DNA from: Candidatus Zixiibacteriota bacterium
Lineage (GTDB): Bacteria > Desulfobacterota > Binatia > UBA9968
Length of the DNA: 64,000 bases
NCBI GenBank assembly: GCA_035574315.1
Contig: DATLYW010000049.1
Location: forward strand, 24,101-88,100
Direction of reading: 5' to 3'
The notes beneath the pieces were generated by a model. The model was not told the DNA's origin, ran no database searches, and saw only the letters and a list, made by a program, of their open reading frames with translations. Position numbers and translations under genes: made by a program. Shown here one piece after another: positions 24,519 through 33,002 of this stretch; the stretch's first letter is position 1, and the number at the start of each line of letters is the position of its first letter.

Positions 24519-25604
24519 TCACAACGAGACCACCCGCGGCGCGTAACCGGCGGCGCCTTCCGCGCCGTCGCGAAGGAGCTCCCTGGCCGCCGCGAGCACG
24601 GCTTCCGGCGGGATGAGACGGCTGCAGTCCTCGGTCCCGAGCGGGCAGCGCCGGCCGCCGTGCGAGCCGCAGGGCCTGCAGGGAAGCTTTTTCTCGACGA
24701 CGATCGCCCGCGCGCTGTAAGGGTAAAAGCCGAGCGCCGGGGTCGTCGCGCAAAAGATCGCCACCACCGGAATCCCGCGGGCCACCGCGATATGCATCGG
24801 ACCGCTGTCGTTGGTCACGAGCAGCCTGCAGCCTCCCAACGCCGCGCTGAGCAGGCGAAGCGACGTTTTCCCCGCGAGGCTCGTCACGCGGGCCGCGCAC
24901 GCGGCCTGGATCTCGGCCGCGACGGCCGCGTCCTCGGGGCCGCCGAAAACGACGATCTCGCAGTCCATCTCCAGCTTGAGCAACTCGGCCAGCCGCGCGA
25001 AGCTCTGCGCCGGCCATTTCTTGGTCGGCCACACCGACCCCGGGTTGAGGCCGATGATCGGCTTGCCGTCGTCGACGCCCGCCGCCCGCAGCAGCTCTCC
25101 CGCAGCGGCCACATCCGCGGGGCTCGACGGCAGTCGCAGCGTCCGCCCGCAGTCCTCCGGCGGCACGCCCAGCGCCCGCACCACGGAGAGATTACGCTCC
25201 ACGTCGTGACGAGCCGGGTCCCTGTCCGTCCTGAGGTTGAACAGAAACCAGCCGCGGCTCTGACGAAAGCCGGCGCGGCGCGGAATCCGCGCCAGATAGA
25301 GCAGGAGCGCCGTGCGCAAAGACTTGTGCGGTGTGACCGCGAGATCGAAGCCCCGCGCGCGGAGCTCCGCCGCCTTGCGCAACAGGCCGCGCAAGCCGCG
25401 GTCCGCGCGCCGCTTGTCGTCGACGATGATCTCGTCGATGTCCGGATGGCCCGCGAGCAGCTCCGCCCCCTGGCCGGTGCACAAAAGCGCCAGGCGGGCG
25501 GCGGGAAACCGACGCCGCAGCTCGGCGAGCAGAGGAACCGTGAGAACGGTATCTCCGAGAAAGCTGGTCTGCGCCACCAGGATCTTGGCCGCCGCGCCGA
25601 TCAT
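24519..25604 (-). CDS. waaF: LPS heptosyltransferase II-like (GT9)
   Basis: The 361-residue GT9 protein has KILVAQTSFLGDTVLTVPLL, LNPGSVWPTKKWP and the donor motif VTNDSGPMHIAVARGIPVV, the pattern of WaaF-like enzymes that add the second heptose. A Cys-rich stretch (CRPCGSHGGRRCPLGTEDC) precedes the C-terminus. The ATG at 25604 overlaps the Trm112-like gene by four bases. It resembles but is not close to the product at 22662-23714. The symbol follows family resemblance. Confidence 0.85.
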   Translation of the reverse strand: MIGAAAKILVAQTSFLGDTVLTVPLLAELRRRFPAARLALLCTGQGAELLAGHPDIDEIIVDDKRRADRGLRGLLRKAAELRARGFDLAVTPHKSLRTALLLYLARIPRRAGFRQSRGWFLFNLRTDRDPARHDVERNLSVVRALGVPPEDCGRTLRLPSSPADVAAAGELLRAAGVDDGKPIIGLNPGSVWPTKKWPAQSFARLAELLKLEMDCEIVVFGGPEDAAVAAEIQAACAARVTSLAGKTSLRLLSAALGGCRLLVTNDSGPMHIAVARGIPVVAIFCATTPALGFYPYSARAIVVEKKLPCRPCGSHGGRRCPLGTEDCSRLIPPEAVLAAARELLRDGAEGAAGYAPRVVSL

Positions 25605-25774
25605 CGCTGCAGCGGGATCGCCTCGTCGATCAGCATCACGGGAATGTCGTCCTTGATCGGATACATCAGGCGGCAGGCGTCGCAGATCAAACCGTCGCCC
25701 GCGTCGTTGAGACGGATCTCCCCCTTGCACTTCGGACAGGCCAGAATTTCCAGCAGCTCCTTGCTGATTCCCAT
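25601..25774 (-). CDS. Trm112/YcaR-like small zinc-ribbon protein
   Basis: The 57-residue product starts MGISKELLEILACPKCKGEI and continues with CDACRLMYPIKDDIPVMLIDEA, the UPF0434/Trm112 pattern with two CxxC pairs. AGGAGG stands six bases before the ATG at 25774; a second ATG directly upstream (25777) would add one Met. In E. coli the homologue ycaR also lies just downstream of lpxK, so the neighbourhood is conserved although here a VOC gene intervenes. The function is not established. Confidence 0.88.
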   Translation of the reverse strand: MGISKELLEILACPKCKGEIRLNDAGDGLICDACRLMYPIKDDIPVMLIDEAIPLQR

Positions 25775-25838
25775 CATGCGCCTCCTGAGCCCTTCTCGTC
25801 CGGTCTCGCCCCGGCGCGGCTCGTTTTTCGATTCGCCA

Positions 25839-25844
25839 AATATA
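25839..25844 (-). promoter_or_regulatory. Possible -10 element of an internal promoter in the LPS cluster
   Basis: The 117-base gap between the VOC gene and the Trm112-like gene contains TATATT on the minus strand, in the only A/T-rich patch of the area. No good -35 lies 16-18 bases before it, so the call is tentative. It would separate a lipid A unit from a core unit. Confidence 0.25.
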
Positions 25845-25891
25845 ACACGAACTTGGAGGCGCCGCGACGCGCCCGGCAAGCTCGGGCGGGC

Positions 25892-26749
25892 TCACCGGAA
25901 GGGCACCAGGCGATCGTGCCCGCGGCGGTAGCTTCGCGTGGTCTGTTCCGGGTTTCGGAGGACGAGAGCGCGGTGAAACATGGGATGACGCAGGCTTCGA
26001 ACCTCGTGCTCGACCGTGAAGAGCGCCTTTCCGCTCTCCGGGTCCACGATCTCCTGGAACCGGAACTGATGGTTGCGCACGTCCTCGGAGATGAGCCCCC
26101 GCTCCTTCAGGAAGCCGTAGGGTCCCGAGAAGTTCGCCACGTAGATCGCGATGTGGTGGCCGTCGTAAGCCCCGGGCGGCCCGTCGGCTTCGGTAAAGAC
26201 CAGCTGCTGGTTGCGGCCGATTCGAACGCGCGCCACGTCCCCTCCGCGACCGCTGTCGAGCGCGCACTTCGCACCCAACACGCGTTCGTAAAAGCGGGCG
26301 ATCCCCGCGGCGTTGCCGACCGCCACGCGGAACTCCACCCACGGGATTCCGAGCGCCATGTCGTCGAACTCCGCGCCTGCGGCGTGGCACTCGAAGCGGT
26401 TTCCCCACGGGCAGGTGACCGACACGCGGCCCTCGCCTTCGGCCCATGCGAAACGGGTCCCTTTCAATCGCTCGCCCACCGAAGCGAGCCGGCGTTTGAG
26501 GCCGTCGAGCTCCGGGAAAACGAGCCCGATCCGCCCCTGGAGCACCTGAGCCCGCCGCGTCGGCAGGTGAAATTGCTGCTCGCCCGCGTTCACCCACATG
26601 TTTTCCAGCCCGACGTTGAGAAACGGGTCCCGCGTCAGTCCGAGGCCGACGACGTAGAAGAGCGTCGCCAGGGACTGGTCCGGCACCTGAAGGTTGACGT
26701 GCTCGAGCAGAAGGATGTTGCCGATATCTTCTTCGGAACAGTCCGTCAT
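25892..26749 (-). CDS. VOC-superfamily protein (glyoxalase/extradiol dioxygenase-like)
   Basis: The 285-residue product has two tandem VOC modules. The first shows LEHVNLQVPD, QQFHLPT and RFECHAAG; the second shows WVEFRVAVG, GHHIAIYV and RFQEIVDP. His and Glu residues sit at the usual metal-ligand positions in part, but the second module has Glu where His is usual at the first ligand. The ATG at 26749 overlaps the lpxK stop by four bases, so it is in the lipid A operon. No LPS role is known for this family, and the substrate is unknown. Confidence 0.8.
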   Translation of the reverse strand: MTDCSEEDIGNILLLEHVNLQVPDQSLATLFYVVGLGLTRDPFLNVGLENMWVNAGEQQFHLPTRRAQVLQGRIGLVFPELDGLKRRLASVGERLKGTRFAWAEGEGRVSVTCPWGNRFECHAAGAEFDDMALGIPWVEFRVAVGNAAGIARFYERVLGAKCALDSGRGGDVARVRIGRNQQLVFTEADGPPGAYDGHHIAIYVANFSGPYGFLKERGLISEDVRNHQFRFQEIVDPESGKALFTVEHEVRSLRHPMFHRALVLRNPEQTTRSYRRGHDRLVPFR

Positions 26750-27834
26750 GACGCCTCTCCCCGGCGCCCGATCCGATCGACGATCGCCTGCACGAGCCGC
26801 TCTCCCTCGTCGACCGCAAGCGCCATCCGCAGAGCCAGCAGCTGGTATCGCGCGAACGGGAAGCGCAGCAGCTTCAGGAGGTCCTTCTCGGTGGTCACGA
26901 TCAGGTCGCAGTTGCGCGCCAGCCGGTTGATTCGCTGCCAGTCCGCCGCCGAGTAGGCATGATGATCCTCGAACTCGACGGCCTCGACGATCTCGCCTTC
27001 CCATTCCTGGATCGTGCGGTAGAACCCTTCGGGGTTGCCGATCCCGCTCACCGCCACGATCTTGCTCCGGTAGAGGAGGCTGAGCGGAAACTCCTTCCAG
27101 CCCTGCCCGTCGCCGGCGATCAACGCGCGCGGTTGAAGCCGGGCCTCGAACCAGCGCCGCTCCTCGCCCGACGGAAGCCGCCGCTTCCAGCGCTGCGCCC
27201 CGCCGGTCACCAGATAGTAGTCCGCCCGCCGAAGCGAGCCGACCGGCTCCCGGAACGGCCCGACGGGGAGCAGGCGCCCATCGGTGTCCGAGCCGAGCAA
27301 CAGCACATCGACGTCGCGCGCCAGCCGGCGGTGCTGGAAGCCGTCGTCGAGGATGAAAACGTCGACCGGTTCTCTGGCGAGAAGCACGCGTGCGCTTTCG
27401 TAACGATCGGCGCCCACGGCCACGCGGCAGCCGTGCAGGCGCGCCATCATCGCCGGCTCGTCTCCGGCGAGATCGACCTCCGCAGCGCCGTCCGCCCCCG
27501 CAGGCGGTCGGCCACCGCCGCTCAGGACCACGACTTCCCGGCTCTTTCGCCTGTATCCGCGGCTGAGCACGCCCACACGGTAGCCGCGCCGCTCGAGCTC
27601 GCGGGCCAGCCAGATGCAGGCGGGCGTCTTGCCCGTGCCTCCGACGGTGAGATTGCCGACGCTGATCACCGGCCTGTCCAGCCGCATGCCTTTGCGCCAT
27701 CCGGCCGCGTACGTCAGGTTGCGCGCCTGCACCGCGGTCCGGTAGGCGAGGGCGAAGGGCAGCAACGCCAGCCCCAGAAGCCTCCAGGCGACGCCGTCGC
27801 GATTCCACAAATGTCTGACCCACTGCGCGGTCAT
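26746..27834 (-). CDS. lpxK: Tetraacyldisaccharide 4'-kinase LpxK
   Basis: LpxK phosphorylates the 4' position of the lipid A disaccharide at the inner membrane. The 362-residue product has an N-terminal membrane-binding helix (WRLLGLALLPFALAYRTAV), the Walker A VGNLTVGGTGKTP (about residue 60), DGFQHRRLARDVDVLLL, and a C-terminal TTEKDLLKL. The ATG at 27834 lies 23 bases after the waaA stop. Its length and motifs are normal. Confidence 0.95.
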   Translation of the reverse strand: MTAQWVRHLWNRDGVAWRLLGLALLPFALAYRTAVQARNLTYAAGWRKGMRLDRPVISVGNLTVGGTGKTPACIWLARELERRGYRVGVLSRGYRRKSREVVVLSGGGRPPAGADGAAEVDLAGDEPAMMARLHGCRVAVGADRYESARVLLAREPVDVFILDDGFQHRRLARDVDVLLLGSDTDGRLLPVGPFREPVGSLRRADYYLVTGGAQRWKRRLPSGEERRWFEARLQPRALIAGDGQGWKEFPLSLLYRSKIVAVSGIGNPEGFYRTIQEWEGEIVEAVEFEDHHAYSAADWQRINRLARNCDLIVTTEKDLLKLLRFPFARYQLLALRMALAVDEGERLVQAIVDRIGRRGEAS

Positions 27835-27857
27835 TGCACCCGCGGCGATTCGCGTCG

Positions 27858-29123
27858 TCAGGCCGCCCCAGTCTCGAGATATCTTGCCAGCAAAGCCACG
27901 CTGCGGTCGAGCACCTCGGGATCCTGCGAGGCCGCCCCATAGGCCCTCTCGCCGACGCTGCGGCAAAGCTCGGCGTCGGCGAGCAGCGCTCCGATCTCCC
28001 GGGCGAGATCGTGCTCTCCCCGGATCTCGATGCCGCCGCCGGCCTCCTTCAGGCGCGCCGCGATCTCCGCGAAATGCTCCGTGTGCGGACCGAACAGCAC
28101 CGGCTTGCGGCAGCGCGCCGGCTCGAGCAGGTTGTGACCGCCCGCCGCGACCAGGCTCCCGCCCACGAACGCCACATCCGCCGCGGCATAGAGATCGACG
28201 AGGTCGCCGAGCGTGTCGACCAGCGTCACGTCCTTGGCTCCCGTGAGCCGTCCGTCCAGCCGGCTCTTCCTGTCGAAGTCGAGCCCCTCGGCGCCGATGA
28301 GTTTTTCCACCTCGGCGAAACGCTCGGGATGGCGTGGCGCGAGCGCCATCCGGAGATCCGGAAAGCTCCGTTTGAGAGACGCGAAAGCCCGCAGCACGAT
28401 CTCTTCCTCCCCGCGGTGCGTGCTGCCCGCCACCCAGAGCCTGCCGCCCTCGGCGCGCGGGGTCCGCGTCGGAGATGCCGCCGCCAGCTTCAGGCTCCCG
28501 GTCACCGACACACGGCTCGGCTCGGCCCCCAGCCGCACGATCCGCTCCGCGTCTTCCCGCGACTGCATTCCCAGCGCATTGAAACAGGAAAGCGCCTCCC
28601 GGAACAGCCGCCCCCAGCGCGCGTAGCCGCGAACCGATCGCGTGGAGATCCGCCCGCTCAGGAGCAACGCCGGGATGCCGCGCCGCCGCGCCTCGCGCAG
28701 CAGGTTCGGCCAGATCTCGGTCTCGATGACGACCAGGGCCGCCGGATCGAACCTGGCGAGAGCCGAGCGAACGATCCACACCAGATCGAGCGGCGGATAG
28801 ACCACCATGTCGGCATGCGGATCCCTGCGCGCGGTCAGATGACCCGTGTGAGTGAAGGCGGAAAGCACGATCGGCCGGCCGGGAAATTCCTTCTTGAGGC
28901 GCGCGGTCAGCTCCCGCGTCCCGGTCACTTCTCCGACCGACGCGGCGTGAATCCAGATCGGCCGCTTTTTTCCTCCGGCCGGCAGCGCCGGATACCATCC
29001 CAGGCGCTGCAGCGCTCCGGCGCGAAACCGCGGGCCTGAAAGCAGAAGCAGTGGCGCGAGCGGCGCGGCGGCGGCCAATGCTGCCGCCCAGACCGTGTTG
29101 TAAATCGGATAAGCGGAACGCAC
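27858..29123 (-). CDS. waaA: 3-deoxy-D-manno-octulosonic acid transferase WaaA (KdtA)
   Basis: WaaA adds Kdo from CMP-Kdo to lipid IVA. The 421 residues begin with a hydrophobic anchor (TVWAAALAAAAPLAPLLLL), then WIHAASVGEV, PLDLVWIVRSALARFDP, ETEIWPNLL, VAGSTHRGEEE and FVGGSLVAAGGHNLLEPA, all family hallmarks. Whether it adds one, two or more Kdo residues cannot be inferred. The gene follows msbA after 10 bases. Confidence 0.95.
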   Translation of the reverse strand: MRSAYPIYNTVWAAALAAAAPLAPLLLLSGPRFRAGALQRLGWYPALPAGGKKRPIWIHAASVGEVTGTRELTARLKKEFPGRPIVLSAFTHTGHLTARRDPHADMVVYPPLDLVWIVRSALARFDPAALVVIETEIWPNLLREARRRGIPALLLSGRISTRSVRGYARWGRLFREALSCFNALGMQSREDAERIVRLGAEPSRVSVTGSLKLAAASPTRTPRAEGGRLWVAGSTHRGEEEIVLRAFASLKRSFPDLRMALAPRHPERFAEVEKLIGAEGLDFDRKSRLDGRLTGAKDVTLVDTLGDLVDLYAAADVAFVGGSLVAAGGHNLLEPARCRKPVLFGPHTEHFAEIAARLKEAGGGIEIRGEHDLAREIGALLADAELCRSVGERAYGAASQDPEVLDRSVALLARYLETGAA

Positions 29124-29133
29124 GGGCGCCGTC

Positions 29134-30888
29134 CTAGTGCAGCGAGGCGCGGCCGGCCGAAGCTTCCTCCTCGAGAAGCTGCAGGCTGTAGAGGCGGCTG
29201 TATTCCCCCCGGCGCGCGATCAGCTCCTCGTGCGTTCCCTCCTCGGCGATCGTGCCGTCGACCAGCACCACGATCCGGTGGGCCTTGCGGATCGTGGAAA
29301 GCCGGTGCGCGATCACCAGCGTGGTCCGCTTGCTCACGAGGGCGTCCAGCGCCTCCTGCACGAGCTTCTCGGACTCGGAATCCAGCGCCGAGGTCGCTTC
29401 GTCCAGAATCAGAATGGGAGCGTCCTTGAGCAGCGCCCGGGCGATCGCCAGCCGCTGCCGTTGCCCGCCCGACAGCTGCAGCCCGAGCTCCCCGATCCGG
29501 GTGTCGTAGCCGTTCGGCAGGGCGCAGACGAACTCGTGCGCGTGCGCCGCCTTGGCCGCCGCGACCACCGCCTCGATCGCCAGGTCGGGGCGCCCGTAGG
29601 CGATGTTGTTGCGCACGGTGTCGTTGAACAGGAACGTGTGCTGCGTGACGATGCCGATCTGCGACCGCAGCGACCTGAGCGTCACGTCGCGGATGTCCAC
29701 GCCGTCGATCTTGATGCTGCCCGCCGTCACGTCGTAAAAGCGGGGAATCAGGTCGGCGAGCGTGCTCTTGCCGACGCCGCTCACCCCGACGACGGCCACC
29801 ATCTCGCCCGCCCGGATCTTGAGGTTGATGTTCTTCAAGACCGGTGTCGAGTCGTAGCGGAAGTGCACGTTCTGGAACTCGATCTCGCGCGCAAAGGGCG
29901 CTGCTTCCTTCGCGTGCGGCTTGTCCCGCACCGCCGGCACGACGTCGAGCACCTCGAAGACCCGCTCCGCCGCCGCCATTCCCTGGTGCACCGCCGTGTA
30001 CGTCCGCGTGAGCCCCTTGAACGGCTGGTACAGCAGGAACATCGCCGTCATGAACGCGTAGAAGTCGCCCTGGGTTCGCCCGCCGACGATGACGCTCCAG
30101 CCGCCGTACCAGATGATCGCGGCGATCGCGACGGACGCCAGCACCTCCATCGCCGGGGTCACCAGCGATTTCACCCGGCTGGCGCGCAGCGATTCCTTGA
30201 AGACCCGCAAGTTTTCGTCGGCGAACCTCCGGATCTCGTACTCCTCCATGCCGAAGGCCTTGACGATCCGGTTGCCTTGAATGCTCTCCTGCAGCAGCGC
30301 GGTGAGGTTCCCCGTGCTGATCTGGCCGCGGCGCGTGAAGCGCTTGATCTTCCGGCTGAAGCGCATGACCGGGAGCACCGACGCGGGGAAGACCACGAAC
30401 GCGATCGACGCCAGAACCCAGTCCTTGACGAAAGCGACCACGATCAGCACCGCCAGCGACGCGGAGTCGCGGATGAACGAGGCGACGGCGTCCGTCAGCG
30501 CGAAGCGCAGCAACAGGACGTCGCTGTTGACCCGGGAGATCAACGTCCCCGTGGGATGCTGGTGGAAAAACGACACCGGCAGGAACTGCATTCGCTCGTT
30601 CATGGCGTTGCGGATGTCGTTGACGATCCTGAGGCCGACGTAGTCCCCGAGATAGCTCTGGCCGAAGTTGACCAGCCCGCGGAAGACGAACACCGCCACC
30701 ACCAGGCCCGGCACGACGGAAAGCATGGCTGGGTCCTTGCGTCCGAACACGTCGTCCGTGACCCTCTGCACCAGGAAGGGGATCGCCCCTTCCGTCGCGC
30801 TGTAGCCCAGCATGCAGACCATGCTCAGGATGAAATAGGGCCACACGTAGGGCTTGAGAAAAAAGAGGAGCCTGGAATAGAGCTTCAT
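29134..30888 (-). CDS. msbA: Lipid A export ABC transporter MsbA
   Basis: MsbA flips lipid A-core across the inner membrane. The 584-residue half transporter has a six-helix membrane domain (about residues 1-320) and an ATPase domain with Walker A VGVSGVGKST, signature LSGGQRQRLAIARALL, Walker B ILILDEATSALD and switch VIAHRLSTI. The ATG at 30888 overlaps the lpxB stop by four bases. An upstream extension of the frame is out-of-phase lpxB sequence. Position between lpxB and waaA supports MsbA over other exporters. Confidence 0.94.
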   Translation of the reverse strand: MKLYSRLLFFLKPYVWPYFILSMVCMLGYSATEGAIPFLVQRVTDDVFGRKDPAMLSVVPGLVVAVFVFRGLVNFGQSYLGDYVGLRIVNDIRNAMNERMQFLPVSFFHQHPTGTLISRVNSDVLLLRFALTDAVASFIRDSASLAVLIVVAFVKDWVLASIAFVVFPASVLPVMRFSRKIKRFTRRGQISTGNLTALLQESIQGNRIVKAFGMEEYEIRRFADENLRVFKESLRASRVKSLVTPAMEVLASVAIAAIIWYGGWSVIVGGRTQGDFYAFMTAMFLLYQPFKGLTRTYTAVHQGMAAAERVFEVLDVVPAVRDKPHAKEAAPFAREIEFQNVHFRYDSTPVLKNINLKIRAGEMVAVVGVSGVGKSTLADLIPRFYDVTAGSIKIDGVDIRDVTLRSLRSQIGIVTQHTFLFNDTVRNNIAYGRPDLAIEAVVAAAKAAHAHEFVCALPNGYDTRIGELGLQLSGGQRQRLAIARALLKDAPILILDEATSALDSESEKLVQEALDALVSKRTTLVIAHRLSTIRKAHRIVVLVDGTIAEEGTHEELIARRGEYSRLYSLQLLEEEASAGRASLH

Positions 30889-32057
30889 GTCGCGAACGCC
30901 TCGCCCCGGCCGCGCGCCGGCTCCATCAGCTCGAAGGCGAGGCCGGCGACCCGCCGGGCCGCGCCGGGCGCACCGAGCTTCGCTTTCAGCCCGCGCAATT
31001 TCTCGATCGTGCTTCGACGGACTTGCGGATCGTCCAGGAACCGGCGGCTTTCCCGCACCAGCGCTTCCGGCGTCAACTGGCCCTGGATCAGCTCCGGCGC
31101 CACCCGCTCTCCGGCGACGATGTTGACGAGCCCGACGTGCTCGACGTCGACCAGCAGCCGCGCCAGCCAGTAGGTCGGCCACGCCAGGCGGTAGACGATG
31201 ACGGTCGGCTTGAGGAGAAGCGCCGCTTCGAGCGTCGCCGTGCCCGACGCCGCCCAGACGAGATCCGCGGCGTTGAGCGCTTCGTAGCGCTCCTCTTCGA
31301 CGACCGGCACGCGCAGCGGGCAGCGCCCCAGGAGCTCGTCGAGCCGCGGGCGCTCCACCGTGGTCGCGCGGACGCAGAAGAACTGAACCTCACGCTCGCT
31401 TCGGTAGCGTGCCGCAGCCTCGAGAAAGACCGGCAGGTGGTAGTCGACCTCGTTGCGCCGGCTTCCTGGCATCAGCCCGATCGTCGGCGTTTCGGGGTCG
31501 AGCCCCATGCTCTCCAGCACGGTCGCCCGCTCCTTTTTCGCCTCGACGAGGTCGAGCAGCGGATGGCCGACGAAGCTCACGTTCGCTCCGTGAACGCCGT
31601 ACAGCCCCACCTCGAACGGGAAAACCACCGCCATCGCGTCGACGAGCCGCGCGATCTTCCGCGCGCGCCCCTTGCGCCACGCCCACACCTGCGGCGCGAT
31701 GTAGTAGAGCACCGGGATGCCGAGCTTTTTCGCGAGCCTTGCCAGCCGCAGATTGAATTCCGGAAAGTCGATCAGAAGGAGCAGGTCCGGCCGCCGCCGG
31801 CGCAGCGCCTGCCGCGCGGCGCGCAGCGCCGCCCAGATGCTCCCGAGCTTCCCGGCCAGCTCGACCAGCCCCATCCCGGCCAACCGTTCCGCGTTCTCGA
31901 GCGCCTCGAAACGCGTCTTGCCCAGCTGCTCCCCCCCGATGCCGAAGATCTCGACGGCCGGGTCGCGCTCGTGGATCGCCCGCACCACTCCCGCGCCGTG
32001 CATGTCCCCCGACGCCTCGCCCACCACCAGCATGATCCGTCTGGCCCGCGACGCCAT
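30885..32057 (-). CDS. lpxB: Lipid-A-disaccharide synthase LpxB
   Basis: LpxB joins 2,3-diacylglucosamine-1-phosphate with its UDP form to make the lipid A disaccharide. The 390-residue GT19 enzyme has VVGEASGDMHGAGVV, LLIDFPEFNLRLA, YYIAPQVWAWRKGR, LMPGSRRNEV and ASGTATLEAALL. The ATG at 32057 shares its A with the upstream TGA stop (TGATG). Confidence 0.96.
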   Translation of the reverse strand: MASRARRIMLVVGEASGDMHGAGVVRAIHERDPAVEIFGIGGEQLGKTRFEALENAERLAGMGLVELAGKLGSIWAALRAARQALRRRRPDLLLLIDFPEFNLRLARLAKKLGIPVLYYIAPQVWAWRKGRARKIARLVDAMAVVFPFEVGLYGVHGANVSFVGHPLLDLVEAKKERATVLESMGLDPETPTIGLMPGSRRNEVDYHLPVFLEAAARYRSEREVQFFCVRATTVERPRLDELLGRCPLRVPVVEEERYEALNAADLVWAASGTATLEAALLLKPTVIVYRLAWPTYWLARLLVDVEHVGLVNIVAGERVAPELIQGQLTPEALVRESRRFLDDPQVRRSTIEKLRGLKAKLGAPGAARRVAGLAFELMEPARGRGEAFAT

Positions 32058-32983
32058 CAAAGCTGGGCGCTGATCATCGACGCGATTTCCAGCGCCCGCA
32101 CCCCGTCCACGCCGCTCACCACCGGAGCCTTTCGTTCCCGGACACAGTCCAGGAACGAATCGATCTCGTCCGCCAGCGCGTCGCCCTCCTGGAACTCGAC
32201 CTCCTCGCCCCGGATGTCGAGCCAGCCGCCTCCGGGCGGCGGCTTGCGAAAGATCTGTGCCCGCCGCCGATCGTAGTCGATCGAGATGTAGGCGTCCGGC
32301 TGGAAGAAGCGCACCTTGCGCTCGCGTTTCATGGAAACCCGACTCGCGGTGACGTTGGCGATGCAGCCGCTCGCGAACGCGATGCGCGCGTTCGCGATGT
32401 CCGGCTTGTCGGTCAGCACCGGAACCCCGACCGCCTCGACCCGTTCGACCGCCGACCCGACGAGGCTCGCGATCACGTCGATGTCGTGGATCATGAGATC
32501 GAGCACGACGTCGACGTCCGTGCCGCGGTCGATGAAAGGCGCCAGTCGGTGGCACTCGACGAACCTCGGTTCGCGGATCACCCCTTCGAGCCGGCGGATC
32601 GCCGGGTTGAACCGCTCGAGGTGCCCCACCTGAAGAATCCGGCTTCCCGCCGCCGCCAGGTCCACCAGCGCCCGCCCCTCTTCGACCGTCGCCGCCAGCG
32701 GCTTTTCGACCAGCACGTCCACTCCCGCCTTCAGGAAATCGGTCGCCACCCGCCGGTGCTCCCGCGTCGGCACCGCGATGCTGACGCACTGCACCCGGCC
32801 AAGCAGCTCGCGATAGTCGGTGAAGGCCGCCGTTTTGAGACGGGAAGCGATCTCGCGGCACCGCTCCTCATCGATGTCCGCCACCCCCACCAGCCGCGCT
32901 TTGGGTGACCGGGCGTACTTTTCGGCGTGGAATTTCCCCAGGTAACCCACCCCGACAACCCCGACGGCGATCCGTTCATCCAT
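32057..32983 (-). CDS. Gfo/Idh/MocA-family NAD(P)-dependent oxidoreductase
   Basis: From the ATG at 32983 the product has 308 residues. It has the Rossmann motif VGVVGVGYLGKFHAEKY at the N-terminus, the EKP motif (VLVEKPLAAT, about residue 95) and the catalytic segment VLDLMIHDIDV. AAGGA stands seven bases before this ATG; frames at 32989 and 33040 are alternatives. The gene sits between lpxI and lpxB. In Acidithiobacillus and Leptospira a protein of this family, GnnA, with the aminotransferase GnnB makes the 3-amino sugar for amide-linked lipid A, but no GnnB is present here. The function is therefore open. Confidence 0.85.
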   Translation of the reverse strand: MDERIAVGVVGVGYLGKFHAEKYARSPKARLVGVADIDEERCREIASRLKTAAFTDYRELLGRVQCVSIAVPTREHRRVATDFLKAGVDVLVEKPLAATVEEGRALVDLAAAGSRILQVGHLERFNPAIRRLEGVIREPRFVECHRLAPFIDRGTDVDVVLDLMIHDIDVIASLVGSAVERVEAVGVPVLTDKPDIANARIAFASGCIANVTASRVSMKRERKVRFFQPDAYISIDYDRRRAQIFRKPPPGGGWLDIRGEEVEFQEGDALADEIDSFLDCVRERKAPVVSGVDGVRALEIASMISAQL

Positions 32984-33002
32984 GCCCATGTCCTTGTTTT
33001 CT

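Noticed and set aside
29137..31173. A 678-codon plus-strand frame across msbA
   Set aside because: It mirrors msbA on the other strand, is rich in His, Arg, Asp and Val without domain signatures, and clashes with a certain gene.
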